Shown here: piece by piece, positions 6,129 through 12,699 of the stretch | Layout: each line of letters starts with the position of its first letter | How positions within the stretch are numbered: the first letter of the stretch is position 1 | Assembly: GCA_040507985.1 (NCBI GenBank) | Contig: JBEVNR010000039.1 | Coordinates: 1-12,699, forward strand | Origin: JBEVNR01 sp040507985 | GTDB lineage: Bacteria; Pseudomonadota; Alphaproteobacteria; Rickettsiales; UBA6187 | DNA length: 12,699 nucleotides | Direction of reading: 5' to 3' | Notes under the pieces: generated by a model | The model's input: only the letters and a program-made list of their open reading frames with translations | The model's database searches: none | Told to the model about the DNA's origin: nothing | Translations under genes and position numbers: made by a program

Positions 6129-7724
6129 ATGACGTTGCCGTTGCTTCGCATCGAAGGATTAACCGTCGACTTGGTCGCAAGCGACCGCCAAAAGCGCGCC
6201 GTCGACGCCGTTTCGCTAACGGTTGGAGAGGACGACGTCGTCGCCCTGGTCGGAGAGAGCGGGTCGGGGAAGTCCGTCACCGCCCATGCCGTCTTAAAAT
6301 TGCTTCCGGACAGCTTGCGCGTCACCGCCGGCAAGATTTTTCTGGGCGATCTCGACGTGCTCGGCGCCTCCGAAAAAACCATGCGCGACGTGCGCGGCAG
6401 CAAGGTCGGGATGATCTTTCAAGAGCCGATGAGCGCACTCAACCCTCTGCATTCCGTCTATAAGCAAATTGCGGAAACGATCGCGCTGCATACGAGCGGC
6501 GTCGACGGAAAAACCCTCTCCGACAAAGTGGCGTCGCTGCTGAAAGAGGTGCGGCTGGACGCATTGATTGAAAATGCGCGCGACATATACCCCCACCGCC
6601 TCTCGGGCGGACAGCGGCAACGGGTGATGATCGCGATGGCGCTGGCGAACGACCCGTCGCTGCTTATCGCCGACGAGCCGACCACCGCGCTGGACGTTAC
6701 CACCCAAAAGGCGATTTTTGAGTTATTGGAGGAAATTCGCCGTCGTCGACGGATGGGCGTGCTGCTGATTACCCACGATCTGGCGCTGACGAAACGCGTC
6801 GCGCACCGCATTTACGTGATGAAACAAGGCGCCGTCGTCGAAAGCGGCGACGCCGCGCAAGTGATGGAACATCCATCCCACGATTATACGAAAGAATTGC
6901 TTGAGGGGCGAAGCCTGTCGCGCAAGCGCACGGAAATAGAAACAAAGAACGCTCCCGTCTGCGTGTCGCTCAAAAACGCGTCGGCCGGGTACGAGCATAA
7001 GAAATTTTTCTCCGGTTCCGTCGAATATAAAGTGAACGGACTCAATTTAGAATTGCGTCGCGGCGAGACGGTTGGCGTCGTAGGCGAAAGCGGATCGGGA
7101 AAAACCACCATGGCGATGGCGATGTTAGGGCTAATTCCCACGAAGGGGGAATGGCGCGTCGGCGACACGTTGTTGCCGGAGGCGCCGAGCGGTAGGGCGT
7201 CGGCCCCGCTTCGGCAGTTTATCCACATTGTGTTTCAAGACCCGTTTTCTAGCCTTAACCCCCGCATGACGGTGCGCGAGATATTGTCGGAAGGTCCCCG
7301 CGCGACCGGCTGCAAAAAGCGCCTGAAAGACGAATATCTCGAAGAATTGCTGGATTCGGTGCGCATGAATAAAAACGCGCTCGAACGTTATCCGCATTCC
7401 TTTAGCGGCGGCCAACGCCAACGCATCGCCATCGCCCGCGCGCTCGCGATGGAGCCGCACGCGCTTATTCTTGACGAGCCGACGTCGGCGCTCGACGTCT
7501 CCACCCAAAAGAAACTATTGAATTTACTGCTGCGCCTGCAACGCGAACGCAGCATGGCCTACGTGCTCATTAGCCACGACATGCACGTCGTCGGCGCCCT
7601 TAGCGATAAAATCGTCGTATTGAAGGACGGCGAAGCGGTGGAATGCGGAACGGCGGACGCCGTGCTTACCCGCCCGACGCACCCCTACAGCAAGGAATTG
7701 CTGGAAGCGGCGCTGGCGGCGTAA
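6129..7724 (+). CDS. yejF: Tandem-ATPase ABC transporter protein, YejF/oligopeptide type
   Basis: This 531-residue protein contains two complete ABC ATPase domains, like a fusion of DppD and DppF, and would energise uptake of short peptides or microcin-like compounds. Domain 1 has Walker A GESGSGKS (42-49), Q-loop Gln98, signature LSGGQRQR (158-165), Walker B LLIADEPTTALD (178-189) and His216. Domain 2 has Walker A GESGSGKT (319-326), Q-loop Gln370, signature FSGGQRQR (425-432), Walker B LILDEPTSALD (446-456) and His483. All catalytic residues are present in both halves. No permease (YejB/YejE) or binding protein (YejA) is next to it, so the partners must be elsewhere. It starts 4 bp after rlpA with no visible Shine-Dalgarno, so it is probably translated from the rlpA transcript. 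The substrate is inferred, not shown. Confidence 0.85.
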   Translation: MTLPLLRIEGLTVDLVASDRQKRAVDAVSLTVGEDDVVALVGESGSGKSVTAHAVLKLLPDSLRVTAGKIFLGDLDVLGASEKTMRDVRGSKVGMIFQEPMSALNPLHSVYKQIAETIALHTSGVDGKTLSDKVASLLKEVRLDALIENARDIYPHRLSGGQRQRVMIAMALANDPSLLIADEPTTALDVTTQKAIFELLEEIRRRRRMGVLLITHDLALTKRVAHRIYVMKQGAVVESGDAAQVMEHPSHDYTKELLEGRSLSRKRTEIETKNAPVCVSLKNASAGYEHKKFFSGSVEYKVNGLNLELRRGETVGVVGESGSGKTTMAMAMLGLIPTKGEWRVGDTLLPEAPSGRASAPLRQFIHIVFQDPFSSLNPRMTVREILSEGPRATGCKKRLKDEYLEELLDSVRMNKNALERYPHSFSGGQRQRIAIARALAMEPHALILDEPTSALDVSTQKKLLNLLLRLQRERSMAYVLISHDMHVVGALSDKIVVLKDGEAVECGTADAVLTRPTHPYSKELLEAALAA

Positions 7725-7835
7725 AACCATCGCCATGAACGGCCTCATTTCCGCCCGCGCGGGGATGACGACAACATTACCGAAAAAACGACGTACCGCG
7801 TCAATCCTAAATTGATCCATAAGGATCGATGCGCC

Positions 7836-8972
7836 CTACTGCGCGGTCAAGAGTTTTTTCGTGAGCGGCGTCGCGGCCTCGACGTCTTGGGCGAGGGTTT
7901 TTCCCAGCGCGTTTTCGTATTCCTTCGGCTCCATGCCTCCGGCGGCGGGGCGGCGTATCAGCAAATTATGCGGCGTGAGTTTTTCTCCTTTTTTCACGTC
8001 TTTCGCAACCCATAAGCTCGGGCGAAAGCGTCGGGACGCCTCTTCGTTTTCCGTGCCGCCGTAAACGACTCGCCCTTTCGCCAAACGGGCGCGTTCGACG
8101 TCCTCCGGAGTCATGCCAAGAGCGTCGAAATCGACGTTTTCGCCGGCTTGGGTTATCTCCCACGCCTTACGGATGACGTCAACCAATTGCCTTAATTCAT
8201 GCGGCTCAAGCGAAAAAGCGGAATCCACTCCTCCGTCGGCGCGTCTAAGCGTGAAATGCTTCTCGATAATCGTCGCGCCCCGCATGACGGCGGCGACGGA
8301 CGCCCCGCAACCGGGCGTATGATCGGACAACCCTATTTCCGTTTTAGGGAAACGGACGCGCATGTCGTCCATCGTGGCGAGGTTGGCGTCGCGCGCGTCG
8401 GCCGGGTATTGCGACGTGCATTTCAGCAGCGCGACGTTCTTGGCGCCGGCGTCGTAAGCGGCGGAAAGCGCGAGCGAAATTTCCTCCGGCGTCGCCATGC
8501 CCGTAGACATGATAAGCGGCTTTCCCGTACGCGCGCATGCGCGAATGAGCGGCAGATGGGTGAGCTCGAACGAGGCGATTTTATACGCGCAGGCGTCCAG
8601 AGATTCCAAAAACTCGACGGCCTCGAAATCAAACGGCGACGAAAAACACGTCATGCCCCGCGCTTCTGCCCGCTGCATGATGGAGGCATGCCAATCCCAC
8701 GGCGTATGCGCCTCTTCGTATAAATCGTACAGGCGGCGCGCGTTCCACAAGGATGTTTCGTCGCGAATGAGAAACGCCTCTTTGTGCGAGTCGAGCGTAA
8801 TGGTGTCTGCGCGGTAGGTTTGCATCTTAATCGCATGAGCGCCGGCGTCGGCGGCGGCGTCGACTATCTCGAGCGCGCGCTCAAGCGAACCGTTATGGTT
8901 GCCGCTTAGCTCCGCAATGATAAAGGGAGGGCAACCCGCCTCGATGCGGTGTTTTCCTATAGCGAAAGTCAT
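7836..8972 (-). CDS. pseI: Pseudaminic acid synthase PseI
   Basis: It condenses 2,4-diacetamido-2,4,6-trideoxy-L-altrose with phosphoenolpyruvate to form pseudaminic acid. The 378-residue protein has a NeuB-type TIM barrel (about 15-265), with the PseI-style N-terminus AELSGNHNGSLERAL (20-34), KMQTYRADTITL (49-60), CFSSPFD (109-115), and the metal-binding histidines His218 (LSDHTPG) and His239 (EKHFTL). A C-terminal SAF/antifreeze-like domain (about 317-378) closes the active site. NeuB and the legionaminate synthase NeuB/LegI are the alternatives. The LYEEAHTPWDWH segment (82-93) and the adjoining PseG-type gene favour PseI. AAGGA at 8984-8980 with a 7-nt spacer supports the start. It follows the fused gene by 14 bp and converges with yejF over 111 bp. 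Confidence 0.92.
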   Translation of the reverse strand: MTFAIGKHRIEAGCPPFIIAELSGNHNGSLERALEIVDAAADAGAHAIKMQTYRADTITLDSHKEAFLIRDETSLWNARRLYDLYEEAHTPWDWHASIMQRAEARGMTCFSSPFDFEAVEFLESLDACAYKIASFELTHLPLIRACARTGKPLIMSTGMATPEEISLALSAAYDAGAKNVALLKCTSQYPADARDANLATMDDMRVRFPKTEIGLSDHTPGCGASVAAVMRGATIIEKHFTLRRADGGVDSAFSLEPHELRQLVDVIRKAWEITQAGENVDFDALGMTPEDVERARLAKGRVVYGGTENEEASRRFRPSLWVAKDVKKGEKLTPHNLLIRRPAAGGMEPKEYENALGKTLAQDVEAATPLTKKLLTAQ

Positions 8973-8986
8973 GGCGTCGTCCTTAT

Positions 8987-10501
8987 TTATTCGGATATGA
9001 ATTTACGGAACGTCGTCGACGTCCGCGCGTAGCGCTCGCGAGCGAACAAAGCCAGCGAGGCGCCGTTATGGGGAAGAATTTGGGCCTCTATCGTTTTAAC
9101 GTTCGGGCGAAGCGTTTTCAATCGTTTTTCGCCTTGCCTTAGCATCTCGGCGCCGAATCCCTTGCCGGAGGCGCTTTCGCGTAAATAGACGGACACGAGG
9201 GCGACGTCCGAGGTGAGATCGTACCGCAACACGCCGACGATCTCGCCTTCCTCCCTCGCGACAAATATGAGCCTGTCCGGATTATGCAAGGCGGCGGCGT
9301 ACCATGCGGCGTGGCTTTCCCATGCGATGACGTCGCAAGAGAGGGAGAAGCGTCGCACATATTCTTGGTTACGCAGTTCCCATATCGCCCGGCAGTCGGC
9401 CGGCGTCGCGGGAGAAAGCGTGAGCGCGGGGGCGGTCAAGCGCCGCGCGAGACGAGCGCACCCTCCCTGAACGGCAGCGTTCATGCAAGAGCGAGAGATG
9501 GTTTCAAGCCGCCTATCGTCGCGCAGAAGCGCGGCAATATGGGTTTCCATGGCGTCACCGTCTCCCTGCGGCGCGCACATTAGGCCAAGCGCGACGCCGT
9601 CGTCAATCAAGCGCCGCTGGTTTTCAGCGAGCACGTAACGTATGGACGGAAGCCCCAGAATAACATGCTCCAGCGCCGATACGCCGCCGGCGCCGATGCT
9701 GAGATCGGCCATTGCGCTGCGTTCGGCCATGTCGTTCACCTGCGCGAAAAAAGCGAATCCGTTTTCCTCGCATACGCCGCGCACCTCTTCGAGCCGGGCG
9801 TTCCGCGCGCCGGCCACGACGTCGACGGCAATATCGCGCAACGCATTTTCTTTTTTTAAGGACGCCAGCGCCAGCGCCGCTTTTAGCGTCATGCCGGCCG
9901 CATCGACTCCTCCGAACGATACCAATATGCGCCGCACGTGACGGCGCAAGCGAGGGGAAACGGCGTCGAATTCGGCGCGCAGCAATGCATAGGCCGGACC
10001 CAAAAGCAACGCGCATTCCTCCGGTACAAGTCCGCGATAGCGTTCTTCTTTATTAAGGTAGAGATTATGGTCAATCAGCGCGTCGCAATCGTGCGGACGG
10101 TCCGCCAAATCGTCGATAACGACGATTTTTTTTACCAAAGGACGCAATGCCATTTCCCAACGCGCGTCGAGTGCGTAATGGTCGACGACGAGCGTGGGTT
10201 TCTCCGGCATGGACGTCAAGTGCGCGGCGGTTTTTTCGGCGTCGTCTTGCCAAGAACCCTCTAACCAACGGTAATGAGGGGGGGCGTCGGGCGTTTCTTT
10301 GTCGCCTGCGTTCCCTTTGGGCAAATAATGCGCCGCGAAGCCGTTTTTTTCAAGCGCGGCGGCGACGTTGCCGGGCAAATCCTTGCAAATGAAGGATATG
10401 TCGGCGCCAACATTTCGTAACGCGTCGGCTAAGGCGGCGCATCGCATCACGTGGCCCGTCGCAATGGCAAAAGACGAATCGACGCGAAACACGAAGCGCA
10501 T
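8987..10501 (-). CDS. pseG: PseG hydrolase fused to a GNAT acetyltransferase (PseH-like)
   Basis: The N-terminal part (about 1-350) is PseG, the UDP-2,4-diacetamido-2,4,6-trideoxy-altropyranose hydrolase. It has a GT-B-like fold with the catalytic His17 in ATGHVMRC, a middle segment VVIDDLADRPHDCD (127-140), a second nucleotide-binding half from VSFGGVDAAG (194-203), and SIGAGGVSALEHVILGLPS (268-286). After a short linker, residues 359-504 form a GNAT domain with the acetyl-CoA loop SGKGFGAEML (445-454). In this pathway the expected GNAT is PseH, which N-acetylates the UDP-4-amino sugar one step before PseG. The fusion would therefore place consecutive steps on one chain. PseH identity is inferred from the position and fold class. 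The ATG at 10501 fits PseG N-termini, with AAGGA at 10518-10514 and a long 12-nt spacer. A CGCAT/ATGCG hairpin (10497-10509) overlaps the start codon. Confidence 0.88.
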   Translation of the reverse strand: MRFVFRVDSSFAIATGHVMRCAALADALRNVGADISFICKDLPGNVAAALEKNGFAAHYLPKGNAGDKETPDAPPHYRWLEGSWQDDAEKTAAHLTSMPEKPTLVVDHYALDARWEMALRPLVKKIVVIDDLADRPHDCDALIDHNLYLNKEERYRGLVPEECALLLGPAYALLRAEFDAVSPRLRRHVRRILVSFGGVDAAGMTLKAALALASLKKENALRDIAVDVVAGARNARLEEVRGVCEENGFAFFAQVNDMAERSAMADLSIGAGGVSALEHVILGLPSIRYVLAENQRRLIDDGVALGLMCAPQGDGDAMETHIAALLRDDRRLETISRSCMNAAVQGGCARLARRLTAPALTLSPATPADCRAIWELRNQEYVRRFSLSCDVIAWESHAAWYAAALHNPDRLIFVAREEGEIVGVLRYDLTSDVALVSVYLRESASGKGFGAEMLRQGEKRLKTLRPNVKTIEAQILPHNGASLALFARERYARTSTTFRKFISE

Positions 10502-10530
10502 AAAATGCGATTTTCCTTAAAAAACGTTAA

Positions 10531-10674
10531 GAGCCTGTTCATGATCTCTACTCCGGCTTGCTGCGAAGTCTGTATTTGCTGCGTTTCCGTGCTCACGTAC
10601 GTCTAGTACGCTGTGCTCCGATACTCGCAAAACAGCCTTCTCGCTTACGCCGGAGCGAGATCATGAACAGGCTC
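10531..10674. mobile_element. 144-bp MITE-like palindromic element with TAA target duplication
   Basis: The ends are perfect inverted repeats of at least 18 bp, reading GAGCCTGTTCATGATCTC inward from each side. The arms remain partly complementary toward the centre (GTACGTCTAGTAC near 10598-10610), so the whole could fold as one long imperfect hairpin. It is flanked on both sides by TAA (10528-10530 and 10675-10677), a 3-bp duplication of the TNA type known for the IS1031 subgroup of the IS5 family. It has no coding capacity for a transposase, so it would move only with help from a full-length relative. It lies between the pse operon and the divergent permease gene. The IS5 link is an inference from the ends and target duplication. 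Confidence 0.8.
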
Positions 10675-10684
10675 TAAGGCGCTA

Positions 10685-10713
10685 ACCTTACCCCATGCGG
10701 GGGTACGTTTCAA
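10685..10713 (-). promoter_or_regulatory. Candidate promoter of the pse operon, upstream of the MITE
   Basis: On the minus strand, TTGAAA (10713-10708) and TAAGGT (10690-10685) are spaced by 17 bp. The start point near 10678 is just before the MITE, so the whole palindrome would be transcribed as the leader of pseG. The spacer holds a TACCCC/GGGGTA inverted repeat (10689-10705) that could be an operator. The -10 box is poor, hence limited confidence. Confidence 0.4.
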
Positions 10714-10806
10714 GGACGGAAGATTTTTTGTTCATTTTACTGTGGATTCTCGGCAAGCGGTCGCGTAGTATACGCCCCGCCTAAGTAAAAAAGGATACGA
10801 ACGCCT

Positions 10807-11928
10807 ATGGAACCGCAGCCGGCCCCCGTTTTATTGCCCTATTCCTTTGCCGGATTGCAGGTGAGGCCGTCGCACGTATACATCACGCTCGCCGTCGTCG
10901 GCATGCTTGCGTTTTTGATAGGCGTGTCGGAAATATTGTTTCCTTTCGTCGTGGCGATCATTGCCGCGTATTTCCTTGATCCTTTGGCCGACGCGTTGGA
11001 AAGGAAGGGCTTGTCGCGCCGGGCCGCCGTATCGATCATTACGGGAGCCTTCTTCTCGACGATATTATTGGCGGGGGCGCTCGTCGCGCCGCTCGCCTTT
11101 CGGCAATTGATGGAATTAATATCGGCGCTTCCCGACTCCTTCTCCGAATTGCAGCGCCGCCTTCCGGAAAGGGTGGCCGATCTGATCGAAAAATTTGACG
11201 AGCGTTTCGGCAAGCAAGCGAAAGACGCCATGGAGGGCGCCGCCGGCGGCATTTTGTCGGTGGGAGGAAAAATCGCTCAAAAAGCCTGGTTATCCGGCAT
11301 GGCGTTTGCGAATATGATTGCGCTTGTGTTCATTACGCCGGTCGTGACGTTTTACATGCTGAAGGACTGGGATAAAATAACCGCCCAAGCGAAGGATTCC
11401 ATTCCCGCCCGTTTTCGCCCGGAAATTGTCTCGTGCATGAACGAAATCGACGAAACCATGTCCGGCTACATTCGCGGGCAAACCTATGTGTGTCTTATCC
11501 TTGGCGTTTTTTATTCCGTCGCGCTAACGGCGGTCGGGTTGAACTACGCCGTTTTCATCGGGTTCCTGACCGGCATGCTGTGCTTCCTGCCCTATGTGGG
11601 AGTGTCGATCGGAACGGTTTCCGGCACGATATTGGCGTACTTGCAATTTTCCGACTGGCGCCACACGCTTATCGTCGCCGGCATCTTTATTTTCGGGCAA
11701 ATGCTCGAAGGCACCTTCATCACCCCAAAACTGGTGGGCGATAAGGTCAAGCTGCATCCGGTGTGGATCATCTTCGGCATGCTCGCCGGAGGCGCGCTGT
11801 TCGGGTTTACGGGCGTGCTGCTCGCGGTGCCGGCGGCGGCGGCGATCGGCGTGATCGCTCGCCGGCTCTATCGCCGCTATAAAAACAGCGACTTCTTCAT
11901 GCGCAACCATATTATCGAGGAGGCGTAA
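10807..11928 (+). CDS. AI-2E family (PerM/UPF0118) membrane permease
   Basis: This 373-residue polytopic inner-membrane protein belongs to the family that includes E. coli TqsA and PerM. Hydrophobic segments are visible at about 24-58, 74-98, 163-185, 225-246, 247-278, 286-306 and 316-350. A soluble amphipathic region (about 100-160) lies between the early and late helices, as in the family. The C-terminal motif TPKLVGDKVKLHPVWIIF (306-323), followed by GFTGVLLAVPAAA (333-345), is diagnostic. Members are linked to autoinducer-2 export, Na+/H+ exchange or unknown transport, so the substrate is open. AAGGA at 10791-10795 precedes the ATG with an 11-nt spacer. A TAGTAT near 10767 could be its -10 box, but I see no convincing -35. 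In many alphaproteobacteria an hda-like gene follows, but here a terminator follows at once. Confidence 0.9.
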   Translation: MEPQPAPVLLPYSFAGLQVRPSHVYITLAVVGMLAFLIGVSEILFPFVVAIIAAYFLDPLADALERKGLSRRAAVSIITGAFFSTILLAGALVAPLAFRQLMELISALPDSFSELQRRLPERVADLIEKFDERFGKQAKDAMEGAAGGILSVGGKIAQKAWLSGMAFANMIALVFITPVVTFYMLKDWDKITAQAKDSIPARFRPEIVSCMNEIDETMSGYIRGQTYVCLILGVFYSVALTAVGLNYAVFIGFLTGMLCFLPYVGVSIGTVSGTILAYLQFSDWRHTLIVAGIFIFGQMLEGTFITPKLVGDKVKLHPVWIIFGMLAGGALFGFTGVLLAVPAAAAIGVIARRLYRRYKNSDFFMRNHIIEEA

Positions 11929-11931
11929 CGA

Positions 11932-11960
11932 GCGCCTTCGGAAATGGCGCGATTTTTTTT
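11932..11960 (+). terminator. Rho-independent terminator of the permease gene
   Basis: The stem is GCGCC (11932-11936) with GGCGC (11946-11950) around a 9-nt loop, followed by GA and eight T (11953-11960). It begins 4 bp after the permease stop codon. Confidence 0.75.
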
Positions 11961-12023
11961 ACGGATTCTTTTTTTATCCCATACGGCGTCGATAACGAAA
12001 AAATCCCAATAAACGTACTTCAG

Positions 12024-12052
12024 AAAAACATGCAAACGCCGGTAAAGCACGT
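12024..12052 (-). terminator. Weak candidate terminator of the unrecognised minus-strand gene
   Basis: On the minus strand, ACGTGC (12052-12047) pairs with GCATGT (12034-12029), with one G-U pair, across a 13-nt loop. Five T follow (12028-12024). It lies 19 bp past the stop codon of the frame at 12071-12568. Confidence 0.35.
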
Positions 12053-12070
12053 AAAGTAACGAAATCAAAA

Positions 12071-12568
12071 CTAGACCGGATAATCAAAATTGAAGGCCTT
12101 TTGTGAAAGGCTACGCCATGCCTGACGAAAATCAGTTTCTCGCGATGGGTTCAAGCCGCTCGAAACTTCGCAATAGCGACTCTCCAGCAACGCATACATC
12201 GTTTGCTTATCCTCGTCGCTCTTGAACAGGTTTCCGGTTATCACAAAGCTGTCTTTATCAAAAATAACGGCAAGGCCGTCATTTCCTTCGTGCATTCCCA
12301 TATGTACCCAACACAGCAAGTTATACTCGATGAACGTGTTGGGATAGCCTTCCGTCGTCTCCGTATCAAACGCGGGAGCAAGAATTTTTGCCGTTTTGGC
12401 GTCGATCAAAAACGGGAAGTCTTTTGCATTGAACGACGTCGTCGTTTTATTAACGGGATCGATCAAATCCAGCAACCATCCATAATAACGCGTTTGCGGG
12501 TTGAACGCCATATCGGGAACATCAAAGACGTCACCGCTGACGCTTGATTCAATCGGGGTTATAATCAT
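12071..12568 (-). CDS. Unrecognised 165-aa protein, possibly truncated by an IS
   Basis: I do not recognise this protein. It has no signal peptide, transmembrane helix or clear catalytic motif. It is acidic and rich in aromatic residues (for example RYYGWLLDLIDP at 27-38, and HMGMHEGNDGLAVIFDKDSF), and looks like a small soluble globular domain. The GC content and codon use are visibly lower than in the adjacent core genes, which suggests later acquisition. Its ATG occupies 12568-12566 and directly touches the IS end at 12569. No Shine-Dalgarno is present in the IS repeat upstream, and an in-frame TAG lies four codons before the ATG. Either the insertion cut off the real N-terminus or promoter, or the ATG is a by-product of the junction. 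It may therefore be a remnant. Confidence 0.55.
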   Translation of the reverse strand: MIITPIESSVSGDVFDVPDMAFNPQTRYYGWLLDLIDPVNKTTTSFNAKDFPFLIDAKTAKILAPAFDTETTEGYPNTFIEYNLLCWVHMGMHEGNDGLAVIFDKDSFVITGNLFKSDEDKQTMYALLESRYCEVSSGLNPSRETDFRQAWRSLSQKAFNFDYPV

Positions 12569-12594
12569 GGCTCTTGACTAGCGCCTAGACTAGC
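12569..12594 (+). repeat. IS terminal inverted repeat, left end
   Basis: This is the counterpart of the repeat at 66-91 (minus), with 23 of 26 positions identical. The differences are at repeat positions 7, 18 and 19. It contains two GACTAGC copies. Confidence 0.75.
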
Positions 12595-12611
12595 CGATAT
12601 AAGGAAAGTCT

Positions 12612-12699
12612 ATGAGCAACAGGCATTTGAACGAGTACGGGATCAAAAAAATTCTGCGTTATTTTTGCTCGGATATATGCGCGAGCAAAACGGCGGAAC
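12612..12699 (+). CDS. IS1595-family transposase, N-terminal part (runs off the window)
   Basis: The ATG at 12612 is preceded by AAGGA (12601-12605) with a 6-nt spacer. The 29 visible residues include LNEYGIKKILRYFCSDI followed by ASKTAE. This is the usual start of IS1595/IS1016-group transposases: a short helix-turn-helix in which a KTA(E/S) segment precedes the recognition helix. The catalytic DDE-type domain would lie beyond the window. The frame is open to the last base. Confidence 0.75.
   Translation, partial: MSNRHLNEYGIKKILRYFCSDICASKTAE

Larger units (their letters stand above)
12569..12699 (+). mobile_element. Left end of an IS1595-like insertion sequence (truncated by window edge)
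   Basis: It starts with the terminal repeat GGCTCTTGACTAGCGCC. A short leader with AAGGA follows, then the first 29 codons of an IS1595-type transposase. It has the same orientation as the copy ending at 91. The eight bases before it (12561-12568, ATAATCAT) would be the target duplication if this family's usual 8-bp rule holds, but the other flank is outside the window. Confidence 0.75.

Noticed and set aside
7754..7763. CCCGCGCGGG perfect palindrome after yejF
   Set aside because: It has no loop and no T tract, and such short GC palindromes are expected by chance here.
7814..7827. GATCC-ATAA-GGATC hairpin between yejF and pseI as a bidirectional terminator
   Set aside because: The stem is only 5 bp and there is no T-run on either side, so it does not meet a terminator pattern.
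11877..12068. 63-codon minus-strand frame between the permease and the unrecognised gene
   Set aside because: It overlaps the permease 3' end and its terminator, has no ribosome-binding site, and its translation has no recognisable features.
1..12699. CRISPR array, prophage, toxin-antitoxin or retron-like system
   Set aside because: I found no regularly spaced repeats, no reverse transcriptase motif, no paired small toxin/antitoxin frames and no phage structural genes.

Overview
The window looks like chromosomal DNA of an alphaproteobacterium. The core genes are GC-rich, and the set (cdsA-dxr pair, ETF-ubiquinone oxidoreductase, lipoprotein RlpA with a SPOR domain, YejF-type ABC ATPase, AI-2E-family permease) fits that class. 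I cannot name a genus from sequence alone. Both edges are formed by parts of IS1595-like insertion sequences in the same orientation: the last codons and terminal repeat of one copy at 1-91, and the first terminal repeat and first codons of another at 12569-12699.

Layout from left to right. After the left IS end comes a short AT-rich stretch with a tandem 11-bp repeat, then tRNA-Thr(UGU) on the minus strand. A poorly coding 324-bp gap follows. Next is trhO (599-1417, plus), a rhodanese-family tRNA U34 hydroxylase. A minus-strand cluster cdsA > dxr > ETF-QO (4896 down to 1425) covers phospholipid synthesis, isoprenoid synthesis and electron entry to ubiquinone. It diverges from rlpA and a tandem-ATPase ABC protein (5141-7724, plus), which are separated by 4 bp. 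Between the two divergent promoters lies a stretch with nested inverted repeats.

A convergent two-gene minus-strand operon follows, for pseudaminic acid synthesis: a PseG hydrolase fused to a GNAT domain (PseH-like), then PseI, the condensing synthase. Together they would cover three consecutive steps (N-acetylation, UDP removal, condensation with phosphoenolpyruvate) of the nonulosonic acid used on flagellin or surface glycans. PseB, PseC and PseF are not in the window. A 144-bp near-palindromic MITE with a TAA target duplication sits between the likely promoter of this operon and its first gene.

The right part holds an AI-2E-family permease with a good terminator, then an unrecognised 165-aa reading frame of visibly lower GC. 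The start codon of that frame directly abuts the right-hand IS end.

Most of the window is conventional. The most unusual items are the PseG-GNAT fusion with a MITE in its leader, the divergent active-site motifs of DXR, the structured intergenic stretch at 4944-5024, and the paired IS ends with a gene cut or capped by one of them. I found no CRISPR array, prophage genes, toxin-antitoxin pair or clear new defence system.
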